This document shows, piece by piece, positions 1-11,861 of a stretch of DNA of 39,302 bases; within the stretch, counting starts at the first letter, position 1, and each line of letters starts with the position of its first letter. The notes below the pieces were generated by a model. The model saw nothing but the letters and a program-made list of their open reading frames with translations. It was not told the origin of the DNA and searched no databases. The stretch covers positions 3,353,017-3,392,318 of the forward strand of contig BFEA01000030.1 in NCBI GenBank assembly GCA_003427395.1, given 5' to 3'. The stretch is from Chara braunii (lineage: Eukaryota; Streptophyta; Charophyceae; Charales; Characeae). Position numbers and translations under genes: made by a program.

Positions 1-679
1 AAAAAAAAAAAAAAAAAAAAACACAACAACGAAACAAAGTTTTGGCCGTGATTGCAGTTGTATACATTTTGGGAAGTGGTATTGTAAGTGTGCCCTCAGT
101 GAGGGCATCTCAGCCCCATGGCCAGGTTGTCAGATTCGAAAAGAGAGAATAGAAGGGAGGGGAAACAGGCACACAGATCCGGCCGTGAAAATGGTTGGAT
201 ACATTCCTCTTAGTACCAGTGTGACGAGTGTTGCAGTCCTCTGACAAAACACAACTTGAGCAAATCACGGGCGACTTGAGCAATTCACAGATTCCCCCCT
301 GCCTCATTCGCAGAGGACTTATAAAAAACACACGAGAAAGAAAAAATAAAATCAGTAACATCGAGAATGTGACCGCCTTAATGGTGAGGTGCATTCTATG
401 GAGGAAGGCTCAGAGCACGGCCTCCAAGACTACGCTGCCCAACATCATTGCAGTAGAGATAATACTTTATTTTTTTCCTTTTTCTTTCACTCGCGGACAA
501 TATAAAAACCTGATTTATGGGACAAAGCCGACCTTGTGTCCCACACCCGATAACTTCGGGAACTGACAAAACATCATAATTTCTCAACACTGGAGGAGGT
601 ACTAGTGATTTAAAGATTTCATTAGTCTCTTATAAGCTTCACAACTTCACTTGGCACTCTCGAGAAACAAACCCTTCTC
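1..679. other. AT-rich unassigned DNA beginning in an A-run
   Basis: The window opens with 21 A residues and continues as AT-rich sequence with no coding pattern I can recognise. Short open frames on both strands overlap each other and lack any family motif. The A-run could be a retroposon tail or a contig edge. Confidence 0.5.
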
Positions 680-1330
680 CTATTTTAAGAGACGGATTCA
701 GATGCAAAAATTGCGATACTGACCTACTAATTGTCTGATGTGTTTCATCTTTGAATTGTCGTGCTTGCTAAATCAAAACTTCATTTTGTTTTTTCAAGCT
801 GTTATTTTTTTTATATAATTTACAAATCTCTGTTCAATTATAGCTCTATATTTTCTTCCATTACACACAACCTTCATCTTTATTTCCAACTTTTGTATCT
901 CTTCCTTCAAGTAAGCATTCTTAGTAGATATTTTTTGTTGCTCGTCTATCTTATGCGTAGATGTCACTTATACGGTCGTAATCCCCGTCAGTTTAACTCT
1001 ATTTCTTTTATTTTTTTCAATGTCCGATGATCCACAAATATGAAACTGATCAGAACAGAAATAAAACTCAATTTACTTTCGAGTGTGCTCCCCACATATT
1101 GTTTAAATTGTTCGAGTTTTTCTTCGATTGTACTAATTCTTGTCAATATTTATCTTCCTTGTTCTAATTTTTTTTCTATTTCTGACATTTATTCATATAG
1201 CACCACAATACTAGTACAACTATCGTTGGTGCAGTCAAATATGGAAGGGCAAAAAACAGAGTCGAGTTTGAGGCAACTGGAATCACATAATCCACGTATG
1301 TTGTGAAAGGAGGAGGAAAGGAAAACTTAT
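680..1330 (-). pseudogene. possible decayed coiled-coil coding remnant
   Basis: I do not recognise a family here. Read on the minus strand, several short open stretches are rich in Lys, Glu, Gln and Asn with leucine/isoleucine spacing typical of coiled coils, for example around 880-950 (a run containing KNAYLKEEIQKLEIKM). They are broken by many stops and frame changes. Gag or ORF1 proteins of plant retrotransposons often have such a segment, so a decayed retroelement ORF is possible. AT-rich noise that happens to read as Lys/Asn-rich peptide is an equally fair explanation. Confidence 0.2.
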
Positions 1331-1927
1331 TGGACACTCACATAAAAATTGTCCAACCTAATAACACATAAATCATTATCTAACTGTAGAGGTCGTGACT
1401 ATCTTTGCCCAATAATGTAGTTACTCTATCATAGTGTGATCTCTACAACGGTTATCACAAATCTAAAAGGTAAATATTAGGCAAACATAACCTTCATAAT
1501 AATGTCAAAGTCACAAAAAAACAAAAAAACGTGATTGGACAGAAAAAATAGATTCATGTAGATCTATACCAAACAAAACATAACTCCGAAGCTGCCAAAA
1601 AAATGCGAAGTTTAAAACGTCAACCAGATATAAAATATAAGGAGAAAAAAAACTTATAATCGTTGCCTAATGGAAGAGTTTTCACGCCCTGATTCCATCA
1701 ATCGCCTAGGAGCTTACCCGAAACTGTCCGTACCCCCAACATAACTTATGTCCCATCATGTGTCTTGTTGGTCTAACATCTCATATGTTTATAAGTGTGC
1801 GCAAATTTATTATCGAAGATATTATTTATGGTGATTGGTTGTTTATCATGAATATTTATATTCTTTATAGGATTTTGTAATTTATTTGGTTCAATGTAAA
1901 GGTTGAAGACTTTCTATTTTTATATAT
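1331..1927. other. AT-rich unassigned DNA
   Basis: No open frame with recognisable motifs, no obvious repeat structure and no RNA gene was seen in this stretch. Confidence 0.5.
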
Positions 1928-2510
1928 TTGGTTTCGTACAACGTTTCCATGATATATCATTATGATTTAAAAAATTATAAAATAATTGTTACAAACAAAG
2001 AAAACTTATATCGGGAAGAGTTATCACAATTGATCAAGACTGGTTGGAACCAACTGCAACAAATTCACTGGCAAAGAAACACAACCTTGCTCCGACTCCT
2101 ATCCATTTTGGTCACTCCCTCAATTGTCTAGTTGAACGAAAGGGGAATACAATTTGATCTCACCTGCAAACGATGTAAATTGTCATTCGAGTTCACCATT
2201 CAGGTTTAACGTGCATACCCCCTGTCTAAGAGGCTTAAGGATTGGTGGATGTACCACTGGGATGATAATTGTGATAAACATTTGACATGGAACGAGGACT
2301 GTATTCCTTTTGGAGCCGTTTGACTAAAGATCGGTCATTGAGGGGCTGGAAGTACGTGACCAAGATTATTAGAACACTTATTTCCTTTATCATTTATGAG
2401 AGATGAACAACTTCTTATTCAAAAGAAAGTTCCTCTCAGGCCTAATTTTGAAATCGAAGGTGGAACAAAACTTTTGGTTGGCTAATATGGCTATCAGGTC
2501 ATTCTGGCAG
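1928..2510 (+). pseudogene. LINE ORF2 C-terminal fragment (zf-RVT region), copy A
   Basis: This is the 3' part of a non-LTR retrotransposon ORF2, downstream of the RT domain. A stretch containing LLRLLSILVTPS, then NERG and a CxxC pair (TCKRC), matches residue for residue the layout of the minus-strand copy at 13.1-13.7 kb (LLWLLSLLVTPS, TERG, KCGRC). The reading continues through further stops to about 2510, where a GW-x-YV block aligns with the other copy. The stop at about 2129 replaces a tryptophan present in the other copy. The RT and endonuclease domains are absent, as expected for a 5'-truncated LINE. It is certainly non-functional. Confidence 0.65.
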
Positions 2511-3003
2511 AAGAAGGTAAGGAAGGCACAAAATAACTAGGAGGGGTTTTATTTGTTTGGAAACACCTAGGTCAGGAATAAGAAACTTGGAAAAATCAAA
2601 GATTTCAAGTTGGTATTGTACAAGTGGATGTTTAACATTTAGTAAGGACTTGGGTGTTCGGTTCTCTGTTTCGCTGTAGGCAAATGAAGGGTATATGTGG
2701 CAGGATGGAGCATGAGTTATAAAAAAAGAACCTCCACTATCCCATGCATAGAGATAGCCTTCCCTAGATAGCTTAGTCTGGATAGTGACATTTAGCCTTA
2801 GGAACGGTAGTGGGAGTGTTAGGGGGCAGACAGCCAGAACCTGAATGCTCGGTCCCCATTTTTGCAATGGGAAGGCAGCAGTTGGTGGGTATGTATGGAA
2901 GGATTGAGCATTAGCTAGTATCGGAAACCGTGTTAGGTTTCACTATCCTATTTATGAACAAAAGACTTAGGTTAGATAGTCTAAGGCAGCTAGGTTAAAC
3001 TGT
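2511..3003. other. unassigned DNA 3' of LINE copy A
   Basis: The stretch may contain the LINE 3' UTR but no A-tail is evident. A minus-strand open frame of about 120 codons (2499-2867) lacks family motifs and overlaps the LINE end, so I do not treat it as a gene. Confidence 0.4.
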
Positions 3004-3247
3004 CATGTCATCAAAATTGACATTTTGTATTTTTTGAACGAAATTGAAACCGAGTTTTTTAGCAATAGGTGTGTACGTCCTAGGTAGTATATCTCGTCTC
3101 AAGCTCCTAAGTCCACATACATCCAGGGAGTCCATCATTTTAAGAACGCCGGACCCTCAGAAGCAGCAAATTTTGATGAGTTTTCGATAAAAAAAACTCG
3201 GTTTCAATTTCATTTAAAAACTAAAAAATATCCATTTTGATGAAATG
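3004..3247. repeat. foldback/MITE-like element FB1 (FB4 family, decayed)
   Basis: The ends are inverted: CATGTCATCAAAATTGACAT at the left and the complement of CATTTCATCAAAATGGATAT at the right. Next inside on both arms is the block GAAATTGAAACCGAGTTTTTT or its complement. The right arm then matches the right arm of the 12.5-12.8 kb element (GGACCCTCAG, AGCAAATTTTGA). The left arm has lost or replaced its inner part, so this copy is shorter than the 328-bp relative. No ORF is present, as expected for a non-autonomous element. Confidence 0.8.
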
Positions 3248-3631
3248 GTAGTTGTTAGGGGCAGAGTTAGCATAAGGTTATTTAAACCACTAGTACCTTT
3301 GTCAGTTTGGAAAATAGTGGGCCTTTGACCTTTCAGGAGGCCGAAAGGAAATGATGATCGTCGATCAAATTTATCAATGGCAGCCGTTGTCGGACCTGGC
3401 CTCCTAAAATTTCGTGAATAGACTAAAACTTGCCGAAATGCAATGACAAAGGTACTCGTGGTTTAAGGGGTAAGTGTTAGTGGGTGGCCGCATGTCGTGC
3501 AAGATCTGGCTCTGTAAGCTAAGCAGAATGATGCTTCGTATGTTCCATTTCCCGGGTTGTTGTGAGGTTCCCTAACTTGGTTTTCATTTCCGTAATGAAA
3601 ATTCGACGTTGTATTAGGGGGGAAAAAAAAA
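3248..3631. other. unassigned DNA
   Basis: No coding motif or clear repeat. A short A-run lies just before the next inverted repeat. Confidence 0.4.
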
Positions 3632-3805
3632 CAGGGCGCTGTTAAGATTTTTATTTAAAATGCACTTCAATCAAGATTTCGCGAATGTCATGCCATAACA
3701 AGGAAAGTCGTGAATGTATACAACCCAACTTTAGGGTCCAGTGGGGATATGTTGCATTCGAGGGTTGCTTAAAGTGAATTTAAACTGTAATCGTCACTGC
3801 ACCCT
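3632..3805. repeat. inverted-repeat element FB2 (paired with FB6)
   Basis: The left arm (AGGGCGCTGTTAAGATTTTT, then AAAATGCACTT) is complementary with mismatches to the right arm ending GTCACTGCACCCT. Its middle, with GTATACAACC and GTGGGGAT blocks, is also found at 18.92-19.10 kb. Two dispersed copies with the same arms and interior make this a repeat family, probably a MITE. FB2 is the more decayed copy. Confidence 0.6.
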
Positions 3806-4433
3806 AGTTACCCCCTCAGAAAAACGAAAGGAGAATTTATCTATCGTGAAGTGATTTCCCCAGTTGTTGCTCAGACTTGCCATAAGCCCGTCATAACAGG
3901 GAGAAGTGAGTGAAAGTCATTGTGGTATGAGTTCAGAGATTTATCAGATGACACTCACTTTTCACAACCACTCTATTTGAACTCATACCCCAAGTACTTG
4001 GCCAGTGTCCGACCGCAGATTGACGCGGCGACCTTCGAGGTTTGGGGTAGTTTTAGTGGTCGCGATGAAAATGGCATCCCTAATCCTCGGAGGTTGCATG
4101 ACCCATCTTGAAAAGAATAGCTAGGTCAAACACACGTCGTTTATTGGTCAAGCTGTGAGAGGAAGACCTCCCCAAGTTTGTCCACCTACACAATGAGGGA
4201 GTTTGCTCACCATAGTTGTAAGGTTGTGGTAACCAAAGTCAAATGACATTGCCGAACTACAGGGCTGAGCAGGCTGTAACCGTGATGTGGCAATTTGTAA
4301 CCTGTGGTGTAGTCCAGGGAAGCTTCATGATTCACCCTATTGTCCTATGGTTTGATTGAGATTGTAATCGGCGACAACATCATGATGTTGGTTTTCTTTG
4401 GGGGGCGGGTAACTTCACTAGAGTCACGAAAAC
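3806..4433. other. unassigned DNA
   Basis: A 63-codon open frame at 3920-4111 has no recognisable motif. I see no RNA gene or repeat. Confidence 0.4.
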
Positions 4434-4573
4434 GAGTTGTAATTGCATTATGGGGCAAGATACAGTTTGCAATTGCATTTCAGGCACCGTACCTGGGCAT
4501 AATGTTGGGTTGTATACATTGCCTGAACTGCAATTCGAAACTATATCTTGGCCCATAGTGCAGTTATAACTGA
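4434..4573. repeat. hairpin-forming inverted repeat FB3
   Basis: Arms of about 50 bases (4434-4486 and 4520-4573) are complementary with scattered mismatches. The left arm holds TATGGGGCAAGATACAGTTT, and the complement of the right arm reads TATGGGCCAAGATATAGTTT. The loop is about 33 bases. The arm motif TTTGCAATTGCA also occurs in the arms of the 14.8-15.7 kb element, so the two may be distant relatives. Confidence 0.65.
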
Positions 4574-6999
4574 TTTTTGTGACGCCTACATAGCTTTCCC
4601 TTTTTTTGGGGGGGGGAAGTGCTCCCGAGTCAACTTTTTAGTTTGAAATAGGCAAGAAAAAATAAAGTGGTGACGATGTCATTGTTTTGGTTTCAGAATA
4701 TGCAAGTTTAGCAGGGGGTTGAAATTATAGCTGTTTTTTTGAAGTGACGTCAAAGCAGATGCTAGAAAGTCCAAACGCTATGTGTGACCTAGGAGCCGTT
4801 GCCACCCTTTTTTTTTTTTTGCAAAAGCAACCGAGTGCGGAGGTTTACCCATCGGCATAGGGCTTTGAAGTAGGCGCATGCCCGCCCTAAGTGAAGGTGG
4901 GCCTCCTGAACCCCGATGTACCCTTAGTTCGTCATTTTTGCAGATTTTGGTGGACCCAGACAGTTGTCACGCGCTAGTTGGTTACATCTGTTTTGCTCGT
5001 GGACATCAAAAATACTCGTGAGCCATCCAGGCTCTTGCAACAACGTGGTCGAAGCAGGGAATACTGTACGTTTGTGCCTTGGTGGTTGGGCATGCCTAAC
5101 CAATTCGGTCCCAGACCACTGTTTGAACGGGCCTGGGCGCAGACACTTTGGTCGAGACTGAAGCTAGTGGAAACTCGACCCTGACTGAGAAAGGCAGACT
5201 GTGTGCCCAACACTTTCGATATAGGAAAATGTTGAGCGCCAAAGGTGGCATTTGGACACTTGCACTTGTGGGCGGCAACGCTACTGGTGCGTAAACTCGC
5301 GGGCGCGCGCGAGCATCGAGAGGATACAGGGCGCTGATAAGGGCAACGCCATAGCCCAACCTTCATAGCCAGGTTGGGGCTTGGTTACAGGCAGCAGGTG
5401 GTGGTGGTCTTTCTGTATGGGAAGGGAAGACGTGGGTGATGAAGACGAGAGTGAACGAGAGAGAGATATGAGGTTGATGATGTGACGTACCTAGTCCTGG
5501 CGATGGTCTACAAGGTCGATATCTTAATGCATGGTTGTTGTTGCTTATGTTAACGAGATGCATTGTCAATTTGTAGGCTGCTAGCAACTCTGTAGAAGTA
5601 GTCTGGGCGCTAAGCGCTAAGTAGGAGGAAGGACTTTAGATACATATGTTGGTGGTGGCGAGATTATGCTCTCATTGGCATTCGGATTCAGTGCTTTGGT
5701 TCTCCGTTGGTGGAATAGAAGTGACATCTGCTTTTTTGACAGTGTCGGACTTTCTGGCTGCCAATGTGAAATTGCATTATGAAATTTTGTCATTTCTTTA
5801 TCACTCATGTTCCTTGCAATTCTCCACTGGTTCCTTCACAATAGTTGTTTAATGCTTTGCTGGATATGGTGGGGCAGTAATAACGCTTGTGCATTGGTGT
5901 TTGGGCATCCCAGTGTCATGTGGGCACGCCAAGAAGGCTATGTGGTGGCATAGGTGTGTACGTTGGATGATGAGAGTTTGCTGACGGCGCAATTTAAGTC
6001 GAGGTGGAAATGCATTCCATTGTGGGTTGTGTTGAGGCATCGCCCGATGATCATGAATGCACGCCAGGTTACTGGTGAAAAAAGTTAGGGGCAACATTAT
6101 GAGATACGTTGCTCCTTACCTTTTCAACCCTCTTCGTTACTTCTTACCGTGAGGAAGTGCGTTTTGTCTTGAGAGTCCTCTCATTGTAAGGTGTTGTGAA
6201 CGCTTAACCTTGAGAATCGACATTCTTCATGGGAAGCAAGCTGGTGGGAGACGGGCGTTGTCTCTGAAAGGCCCTGGATGAAGCACTCGGTTCAAGGGTC
6301 ACCATGCCAACCCACTGGAGTAGTACATGCATGCTTTGTCGCTTGTCCTTTGTTATGCTTGTTGCGTTGTAGAGGGAACGTGGATCTGATATGAATGGTG
6401 GTTGTGATCGTCGTCCTATTTGTGATGTTAAATAATTCTTGGGGACCTTGGGGGTTGTCCTTAAACTGCTTCTTGATCAGCCAGATCAATCAGATGGAAG
6501 GCTTGTTGCACGCGGGCAGAATTGGTCATAAGCGATTTCCAAGGCACAAAGGTGGGTCGATTGCACACCTTCAGACACGACGCTGAACCATAGCTTCATG
6601 ACGTTGACATCAACTGACTACTCAAAAGGGATACAGGGGAGAGAAGATTCAAGTGAACAGTTCAATTGATTATTAATATAAAATTTTATTCTACATGCAC
6701 AACCAAGAAATAATTTTATTTTTATTTTTGATTAGTTAGTTATGATGGACATTGCTAACTATCGACAAATAGCTGCAGATAGTAATCATTCCTTGCTGCA
6801 TTGCAATATGTTTCAGACTAGTCAAAAATTGGAATCAAATTGATTGTAAGAGTCTGATATTATTTGTTGTTACCGCATGACTACTTTTGTACAAAGCTGG
6901 ACCAAACGTTTATTTTATTTTATATTAAATCATTTGGGTGCTATGTTGCGATAGGTCTCATTGAGGACTCTAGTATAGATCGTAGGCCACGCATAGCTC
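4574..6999. other. unassigned DNA, no gene recognised
   Basis: Open frames here (for example minus 4974-5366, plus 5646-5852) overlap one another on both strands and carry no motif I can name. A stretch at 5064-5098 loosely resembles 5884-5913 (both near GCTTGTGC/GTTTGTGC and TTGGGCAT), possibly an old duplication. A GC-rich run lies near 5300; an AT-rich part at 6650-6760 precedes the retroelement. Confidence 0.45.
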
Positions 7000-8979
7000 A
7001 TGAGCAAAGATGATGACAGTGAGGTTAAGGAAGTAGGCCAAGACGATAGGAGGCTTACTCGGAGATGTGCACTCTATCCGCCGACCACTTTCCTAGTGCT
7101 AGAACAAGGAGAGGAAGGGGGACTGCAAAGAGAAGTCATAGAGAGGACGATATTGAAGAGGGTTAGGGGAAGCAGCAACCAACGCTAAAAGGTCACTAGT
7201 AGCAGCATTAGTAGCAGATGCTAGGTCCAACGTTGAGGCAGCCATGACTACCGCCTCTACCATGTCACAAACCTCATCTCAGACCTCTTCGCCAGGTGTT
7301 AGTTAGGGTGTCTCCCAGGTTTCCGTTATGAGATCTAGCAAGCGGATGCTCTCCACATAAACTTATATCTCTAGTTGCAAGAAGTAGAGAGGAGTCAATA
7401 AAAGAGAGAGAGAGCTAGGATTAGAAAAATCAGATTAGAGGCGAGAAGAGAGGACTCGAAGTTAGGCAAGTTAAAAACTATAGATGAGTCGAATCTCGAT
7501 CTTGTAGTGTTGTCCCTTCGGAACTCCCTATTGAGTGTAGCCGAAGTGCAAGTTGTGCAGCAAGAGATGCCGACTCCACTGATAGTTTGTTATAACCAGA
7601 TTTTGACCTTATTGTGGGCGCCTCGACCACTGGTCAGGCAACTATAGTTTGTTGTATCTCCCCCTATGGTTGCAGGTCAAGTGACGACGCTACCGTTGAC
7701 AGGGCAACCCTTTTCCCCTCAGCTTGGCATACCCCCATTAGGCGGACCAATAATAGTTAGCAATGGACAGATTCCAGTACAACCTTCTCCATTTCCCTAA
7801 CCGCTGGTTGCCACTACAGGGCAACCACAAGTGCAACAACCCTTGCAACAGAGTTAGCTGCAACAACAACAACAACAAGTGTCACCGGAGTGACTGTTCC
7901 ATCGGTTACTAAACGATGCGGCCAGCACAGGGTGTTGTACATCCTATGTAGCGGACCATTAAGATACCCTTGTTGAGTCCTAAACCCTTCTCTAGCGACA
8001 AAAAGAAGGACGAGGACCTAAATACTTGGGTGAGGATTGTGCCTACTTATGTGAGGCACAAGCTCACTAGGACAGAGGAAAAAGTCATTGTCGCTGCGTC
8101 TTTTCTAGAAAGATCTACAACAAGGTGGTTGAATGGATTAGTACAACAACAAGATTACAATTATAACTTCGATGGTTGGGCACATACCAAATCATTGGAG
8201 GGATTTGTACGATTAGTCTATAGCAGGTGGTATGATCCTTAATGGGCTCAGAAGGTCACCGCCCCGTTGACTAGTCTGCGATCGAAGAGATACCGGACAG
8301 TTCGCTAGTTAACAGACGTTGTAGAGCGACTAATCGTTGTCTCTGGCGTGCGGTGCGAACCGCAGGTCCTCTTGACAACTTATTTGCGATGCTTGCCTAC
8401 AAATGTAAAAAATAAGTTGATCGATGAGATCTCCATCGATGTATATGACTTTGCTTCTTTTAACAAGAAAACCTTAGACATTGAGGCTAGGTTTGGGAGT
8501 GCCCAACAGGGAACGGTAGATGGGAGAAAGAAGAAGACCTCTAAAAACTGGAGGAAGAAAGACAATCTCATGTTCGTTGACCATGATGGTCAAACGACTG
8601 AGATTGATGGCTTCGTCGACTTTAATGAAGAAATAGAGCTAAATGAGAGTGTAGAGACTTCAAATGGGGGAGTTGTCGCTCCTATTAGGAAAAATGCCAA
8701 GGGGCCCAGGAAACGAAAGGTAGGTCGACCCAAGGGTCAAAGTGACCAAGGACCACCATATGGGTGAAGCTTGATCTAGAATATGACGTGAGGCGAGACC
8801 GTGTTGCGAGAGGCGCTTGCCTGAACTGTGGCCAGTATGGGCGTACGATAGCTAAGTGCAAGAGTAAGCAGGTCGCTACAAAGGTTCCGTCCTCAATAGT
8901 GACGGTTGGATCTTCCACCTCTAGTGGTGCTTCTGCGAGCACTTCCCACGGAAACACCTCGGACCAATATGAGTGTTAG
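7000..8979 (+). pseudogene. gag: Gag polyprotein remnant with altered zinc knuckle
   Basis: The likely start is ATG 7000, opening MSKDDDSEVKEVGQDDRR. An open frame runs only to 7188. A charged helical stretch and a Gln-rich stretch (CAA repeats near 7860) follow in broken frames. The capsid-like core is at 7970-8242 and 8348-8767 (LNTWVRIVPTYVRHKL; TTYLRCLPTNVKNKL), then a basic segment. A zinc knuckle lies at 8818-8859: the spacing CX2CX4-X-X4C is kept, but the histidine position (8842-8844) is CGT, arginine. Gag would form the particle and package RNA. This copy cannot make it intact. Confidence 0.7.
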
Positions 8980-9189
8980 TCGCCCTTACTCGTGCTGAAG
9001 TGGTAACCTTACCTTCTCCATTTTAAACGACGGCCAAAACTATTGACCCCATGATCGCCCCGCATACAGATCACGACCAATCGATGCTCTATTCAAGGAA
9101 TGTGTCTGAATCCTAAGAGAAGTTAGAAACAAAGTGGTAAGAGAAAGACCCTAGACATTCCAGGGCGATGTTCAATCAAGGTCCAAAGG

Positions 9190-9760
9190 GTGAACATTTT
9201 ATGGTAGAAGTCAATGTAGGTGGCTAAAAGGTTGGCGCCTTTGCAGACATAGGTTTTACGCGAAAATTCATTAGTCGTGCTTGTGGATAGGCTGCGCTTA
9301 GGGGCCCAAATGCAGCCGCTTAGCAGATCTGCAACATCTACCTTACCCAACAAACCCTCCATGGTAGTAAGAGACAAGGATGTAGTCTGCACCTTTTTCT
9401 ATGGAGGAGGGGAACTGAGACACAAAATTTCATTCCTTGTTAGCGACGAGCTGCTATTCGACATGTTGCTAGGCATGTACTACCTTGAGGTTGCTAAGCC
9501 TCAGTTTGATTGGGATAGGAAGGTGATGATCCATAAGTTGCCAGATGGAAGAACCGTTAGGCTGCAAAAATTTAAGGCTAGCAAACTAGTGGGAAATTAT
9601 GGTCGCATGTGTGCCTCATTTTTTTATAACTACTACAAGCAGAATCACAAGGAAGGTATGTACTTAGTCTTTATTTCTGAGAACAGGGGGGACCGTAAAA
9701 TCAACCCCAAAGATAGAAGCAGTCGTCGCGCAATATTCAGACCTCTTCGAGGAGCCTAGG
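9190..9760 (+). pseudogene. retroviral-type aspartic protease remnant
   Basis: Around 9238-9275 the frame reads AFADIGFTRKFISRAC, which fits the active-site loop of a retropepsin, where D-T/S-G-A is usual; here the second and fourth positions are Ile and Phe. Downstream the frame from 9277 contains the LVSDELLFDMLLGMYYL block, matching the conserved hydrophobic-LG motif near the C-terminal half of these proteases. The protease would cleave Gag-Pol. The altered loop and upstream stops make activity unlikely. Confidence 0.55.
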
Positions 9761-9809
9761 AGTGTGGTAGAAAGGGAGATTGTCCACGTGATAGAAGTCG
9801 GTCCCCGGT

Positions 9810-10480
9810 AGCAAAACACCTAGAAGTCGAATTTATAGGATGTCTCCTTTGGAGTTAGATAAGCCCCGCTGCTAGCTCAAGGGGCTCACAGAGAAGGGCC
9901 GAATTCGGACAAGCATGTCCCCCTATGGAGCGCCAATTTTATTTGTCCCAAAGAAAGGGGGACACTAAGGATGTGCATTGACTATAGGGGCCCTAATGTC
10001 ATCATTGTAAAGAACGCAAAACCCCTACCACGCATTGGCGACCTCTTGGATAGAGTGCAGGGATGTCGGTACTTCACTAAGATAAATATGAGTCCGAATA
10101 TCATTAGATTGCTATTAGACTTGAGGACCAACACAAAATCGCCTTTCAGACCGATTTGTACGAGTTTGTGGTGATGCCCTTTGACCTATGCAATGCTCCT
10201 GGGACGTTCCGACACGCAATGAACTGGATCTATCATAACTTATTAGACAAGTTTATCGTCGTGTACCTCAACGATATCCTTAGCTTTAGTAGGACTGTAC
10301 AGGAGCATGTTGAGCACACGAAAATAGTGCTAAGGCTCCTAAAACAACTCCAGTACAAGATTAACTTGGAGAAATGCGGGTTTGGTCGCACCAAGATCTT
10401 GTATCGGGGTCATGAGATTTCTGCAGATGGATTGAGGTTGGATGATGACAAAGTGATCAACATACGTGACTAAACCAAAC
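9810..10480 (+). pseudogene. pol: reverse transcriptase remnant, catalytic Asp changed to Asn twice
   Basis: The N-terminal block (YGAPILFVPKKGG at about 9923) is followed by CIDYRG near 9974. The first catalytic motif at 10070-10087 reads YFTKIN, with AAT (10085-10087) where aspartate is expected. Next come VVMPFDLCNAPGTF and the active-site box at 10264-10275, YLND, with AAC at 10270-10272 in place of the first aspartate of YLDD. The frame shifts between 10080 and 10160. These residues bind the catalytic metals, so the domain is dead. Both changes are G-to-A transitions. Confidence 0.75.
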
Positions 10481-10488
10481 CTAAGTCT

Positions 10489-11076
10489 GTGACTGAGGTG
10501 AGATCGTTCTTGGGGATAACAAGCTACTACCGCCCGTTTGTTAAGAATTATAGTACTGTAGCCCCCCCTCTAGCTGACCTCACTCGCCTTGACACCCTAT
10601 GGGAGAGGACTGAAGAGTGTGAGGCATCCTTCAAGAAACTGAAGTATTCCCTGATGCATTATGAAGTCCTCAAACTTCCGGATCCTGAACAACCCTTTGT
10701 TGTGACCACAGACGCCAACCAATACGACATATGCGTGATCCTTGCTCGAAAGGAGGGGAAAAAGTTGAGGTCGATCGAGTACATGAGCAAAAAAATGTCG
10801 TCTCATAAATTAGCTAAGTCCACGTATGAGTGTGAGCTCTATGCCCTCTATAGAGCGCTGGTCCACTGGAGGCACTACCTCCTAGGCAAATTATTTTATG
10901 TGAGATCTGACCATGAGATGCTGTGCTGGATTAAGACACAACCCATGCTCTCTGACGCACTCAAGAGGTGGATTGAAGTCATAGACATGTATGACTTCAA
11001 GCTCGACCCTCTAAAGGGAGAGTACAACAAGTGGTTGATGCATTATCGCGTTGGGAATACTATCTGGGCGCACTAG
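10489..11076 (+). pseudogene. pol: RT connection and RNase H remnant
   Basis: This is the longest intact frame of the element (195 codons). It begins with the conserved EVRSFLGITSYYRPFVKNYS connection block. The RNase H fold follows: TTDA with its aspartate at 10711-10713, the STYECELYAL helix with glutamate, and VRSDHEML with the next aspartate. The usual end motif with DALSR is replaced by NKWLMH and the frame then stops. RNase H removes the RNA template strand during cDNA synthesis. Its better preservation than the RT core is probably chance. Confidence 0.75.
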
Positions 11077-11211
11077 TGACTGAGTTTGTAATTTCTGACG
11101 ATGTAACACGATCTATGGTGGAAGTCTATTGAGAGTAAGCGATCATGTCTGACTCAGTCTGAGATCATTCACAAACTGGGAGCTAAAGACAAGACTACTT
11201 CCGATAAGTTT

Positions 11212-11710
11212 GTGCTGGTTGATGACTTGCTGTTCCTTGAGAAGGCTGGGAATAAACGATTATGTGTTCCTTATAGAGAGTCCTTGTGTAGTCTATTTTT
11301 AGGTGAGTGTCATTATGCAACCGGACATTTTGGGTATAAAAAGACGGCAACAAATCGAGTGCAAAATTTTTGGTGGCCCACAATGATGGATGATGCGAAA
11401 ACGTATGTCGAGACTTGCCAGGCAACGTGACAAGCCAAGGACGCAGGCACCGCTTGGGCTTATTAAGCTCTTGCCTATCCCTGCTGGACCCGGTCAGAGT
11501 GTGTCCATGGACTTCATGGATACTCTTGTGACCAGCAAGAGCAGTAAGAGATGCATCTTCGTCATTGTGGACAGGTTCAGTAAATACGCTAAACTTATCG
11601 CTATGAGTGTGAGTTAAAAGAGAACCAAGCCTAAAAGTAATAGTTTCTGCGATGAAACTCAAAATTCCGTCCGTTGGAATGCAATAACTTAGCTCAAATC
11701 ATGCATCAGT
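11212..11710 (+). pseudogene. pol: integrase N-terminal and partial catalytic remnant
   Basis: The frame from 11212 holds the HHCC zinc-binding region (HYATGHFGYKKT, then ETCQ). The reading then shifts frame near 11420 and continues as RDKPRTQAPLGLIKLLP and SMDFMDTL, containing the first catalytic aspartate, then FVIVDRFSKYAKLI. It stops at 11615-11617. The second aspartate is not found. A weak match to the region around the catalytic glutamate may lie at 11650-11710, which would imply an internal deletion of a few hundred bases. Confidence 0.65.
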
Positions 11711-11861
11711 CGCGGACGTGTGCTGCTACCATGGTCAAAGAGGCCAAAGCAGGGGTCATAGGGCACACCCAAGTCTTGCAACAACCCATGAGGTGGTCTG
11801 CCGCTGTGGGTACCCAAAGCAAGGCCTGGAAACTGGCCTTCAGAGGGCCAACGTGTGACAG

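Larger units (their letters stand above)
7000..11710 (+). mobile_element. decayed Ty3/gypsy LTR retrotransposon, LTRs not found
   Basis: Domains occur in the order Gag, zinc knuckle, protease, RT, RNase H, integrase, which defines the Ty3/gypsy class. Reading frame changes at least six times and several stops interrupt it. The integrase breaks off shortly after its first catalytic aspartate near 11.6 kb; a short motif-like remainder may persist to about 11.71 kb. No LTR pair, PBS or polypurine tract could be identified, so the true ends are unknown. It belongs to a different family from the chromovirus at 27-37 kb: no chromodomain is visible and the Gag is unlike. Confidence 0.8.

Noticed and set aside
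4974-5366. 130-codon minus ORF
   Set aside because: Overlaps open frames on the other strand, with no recognisable domain.
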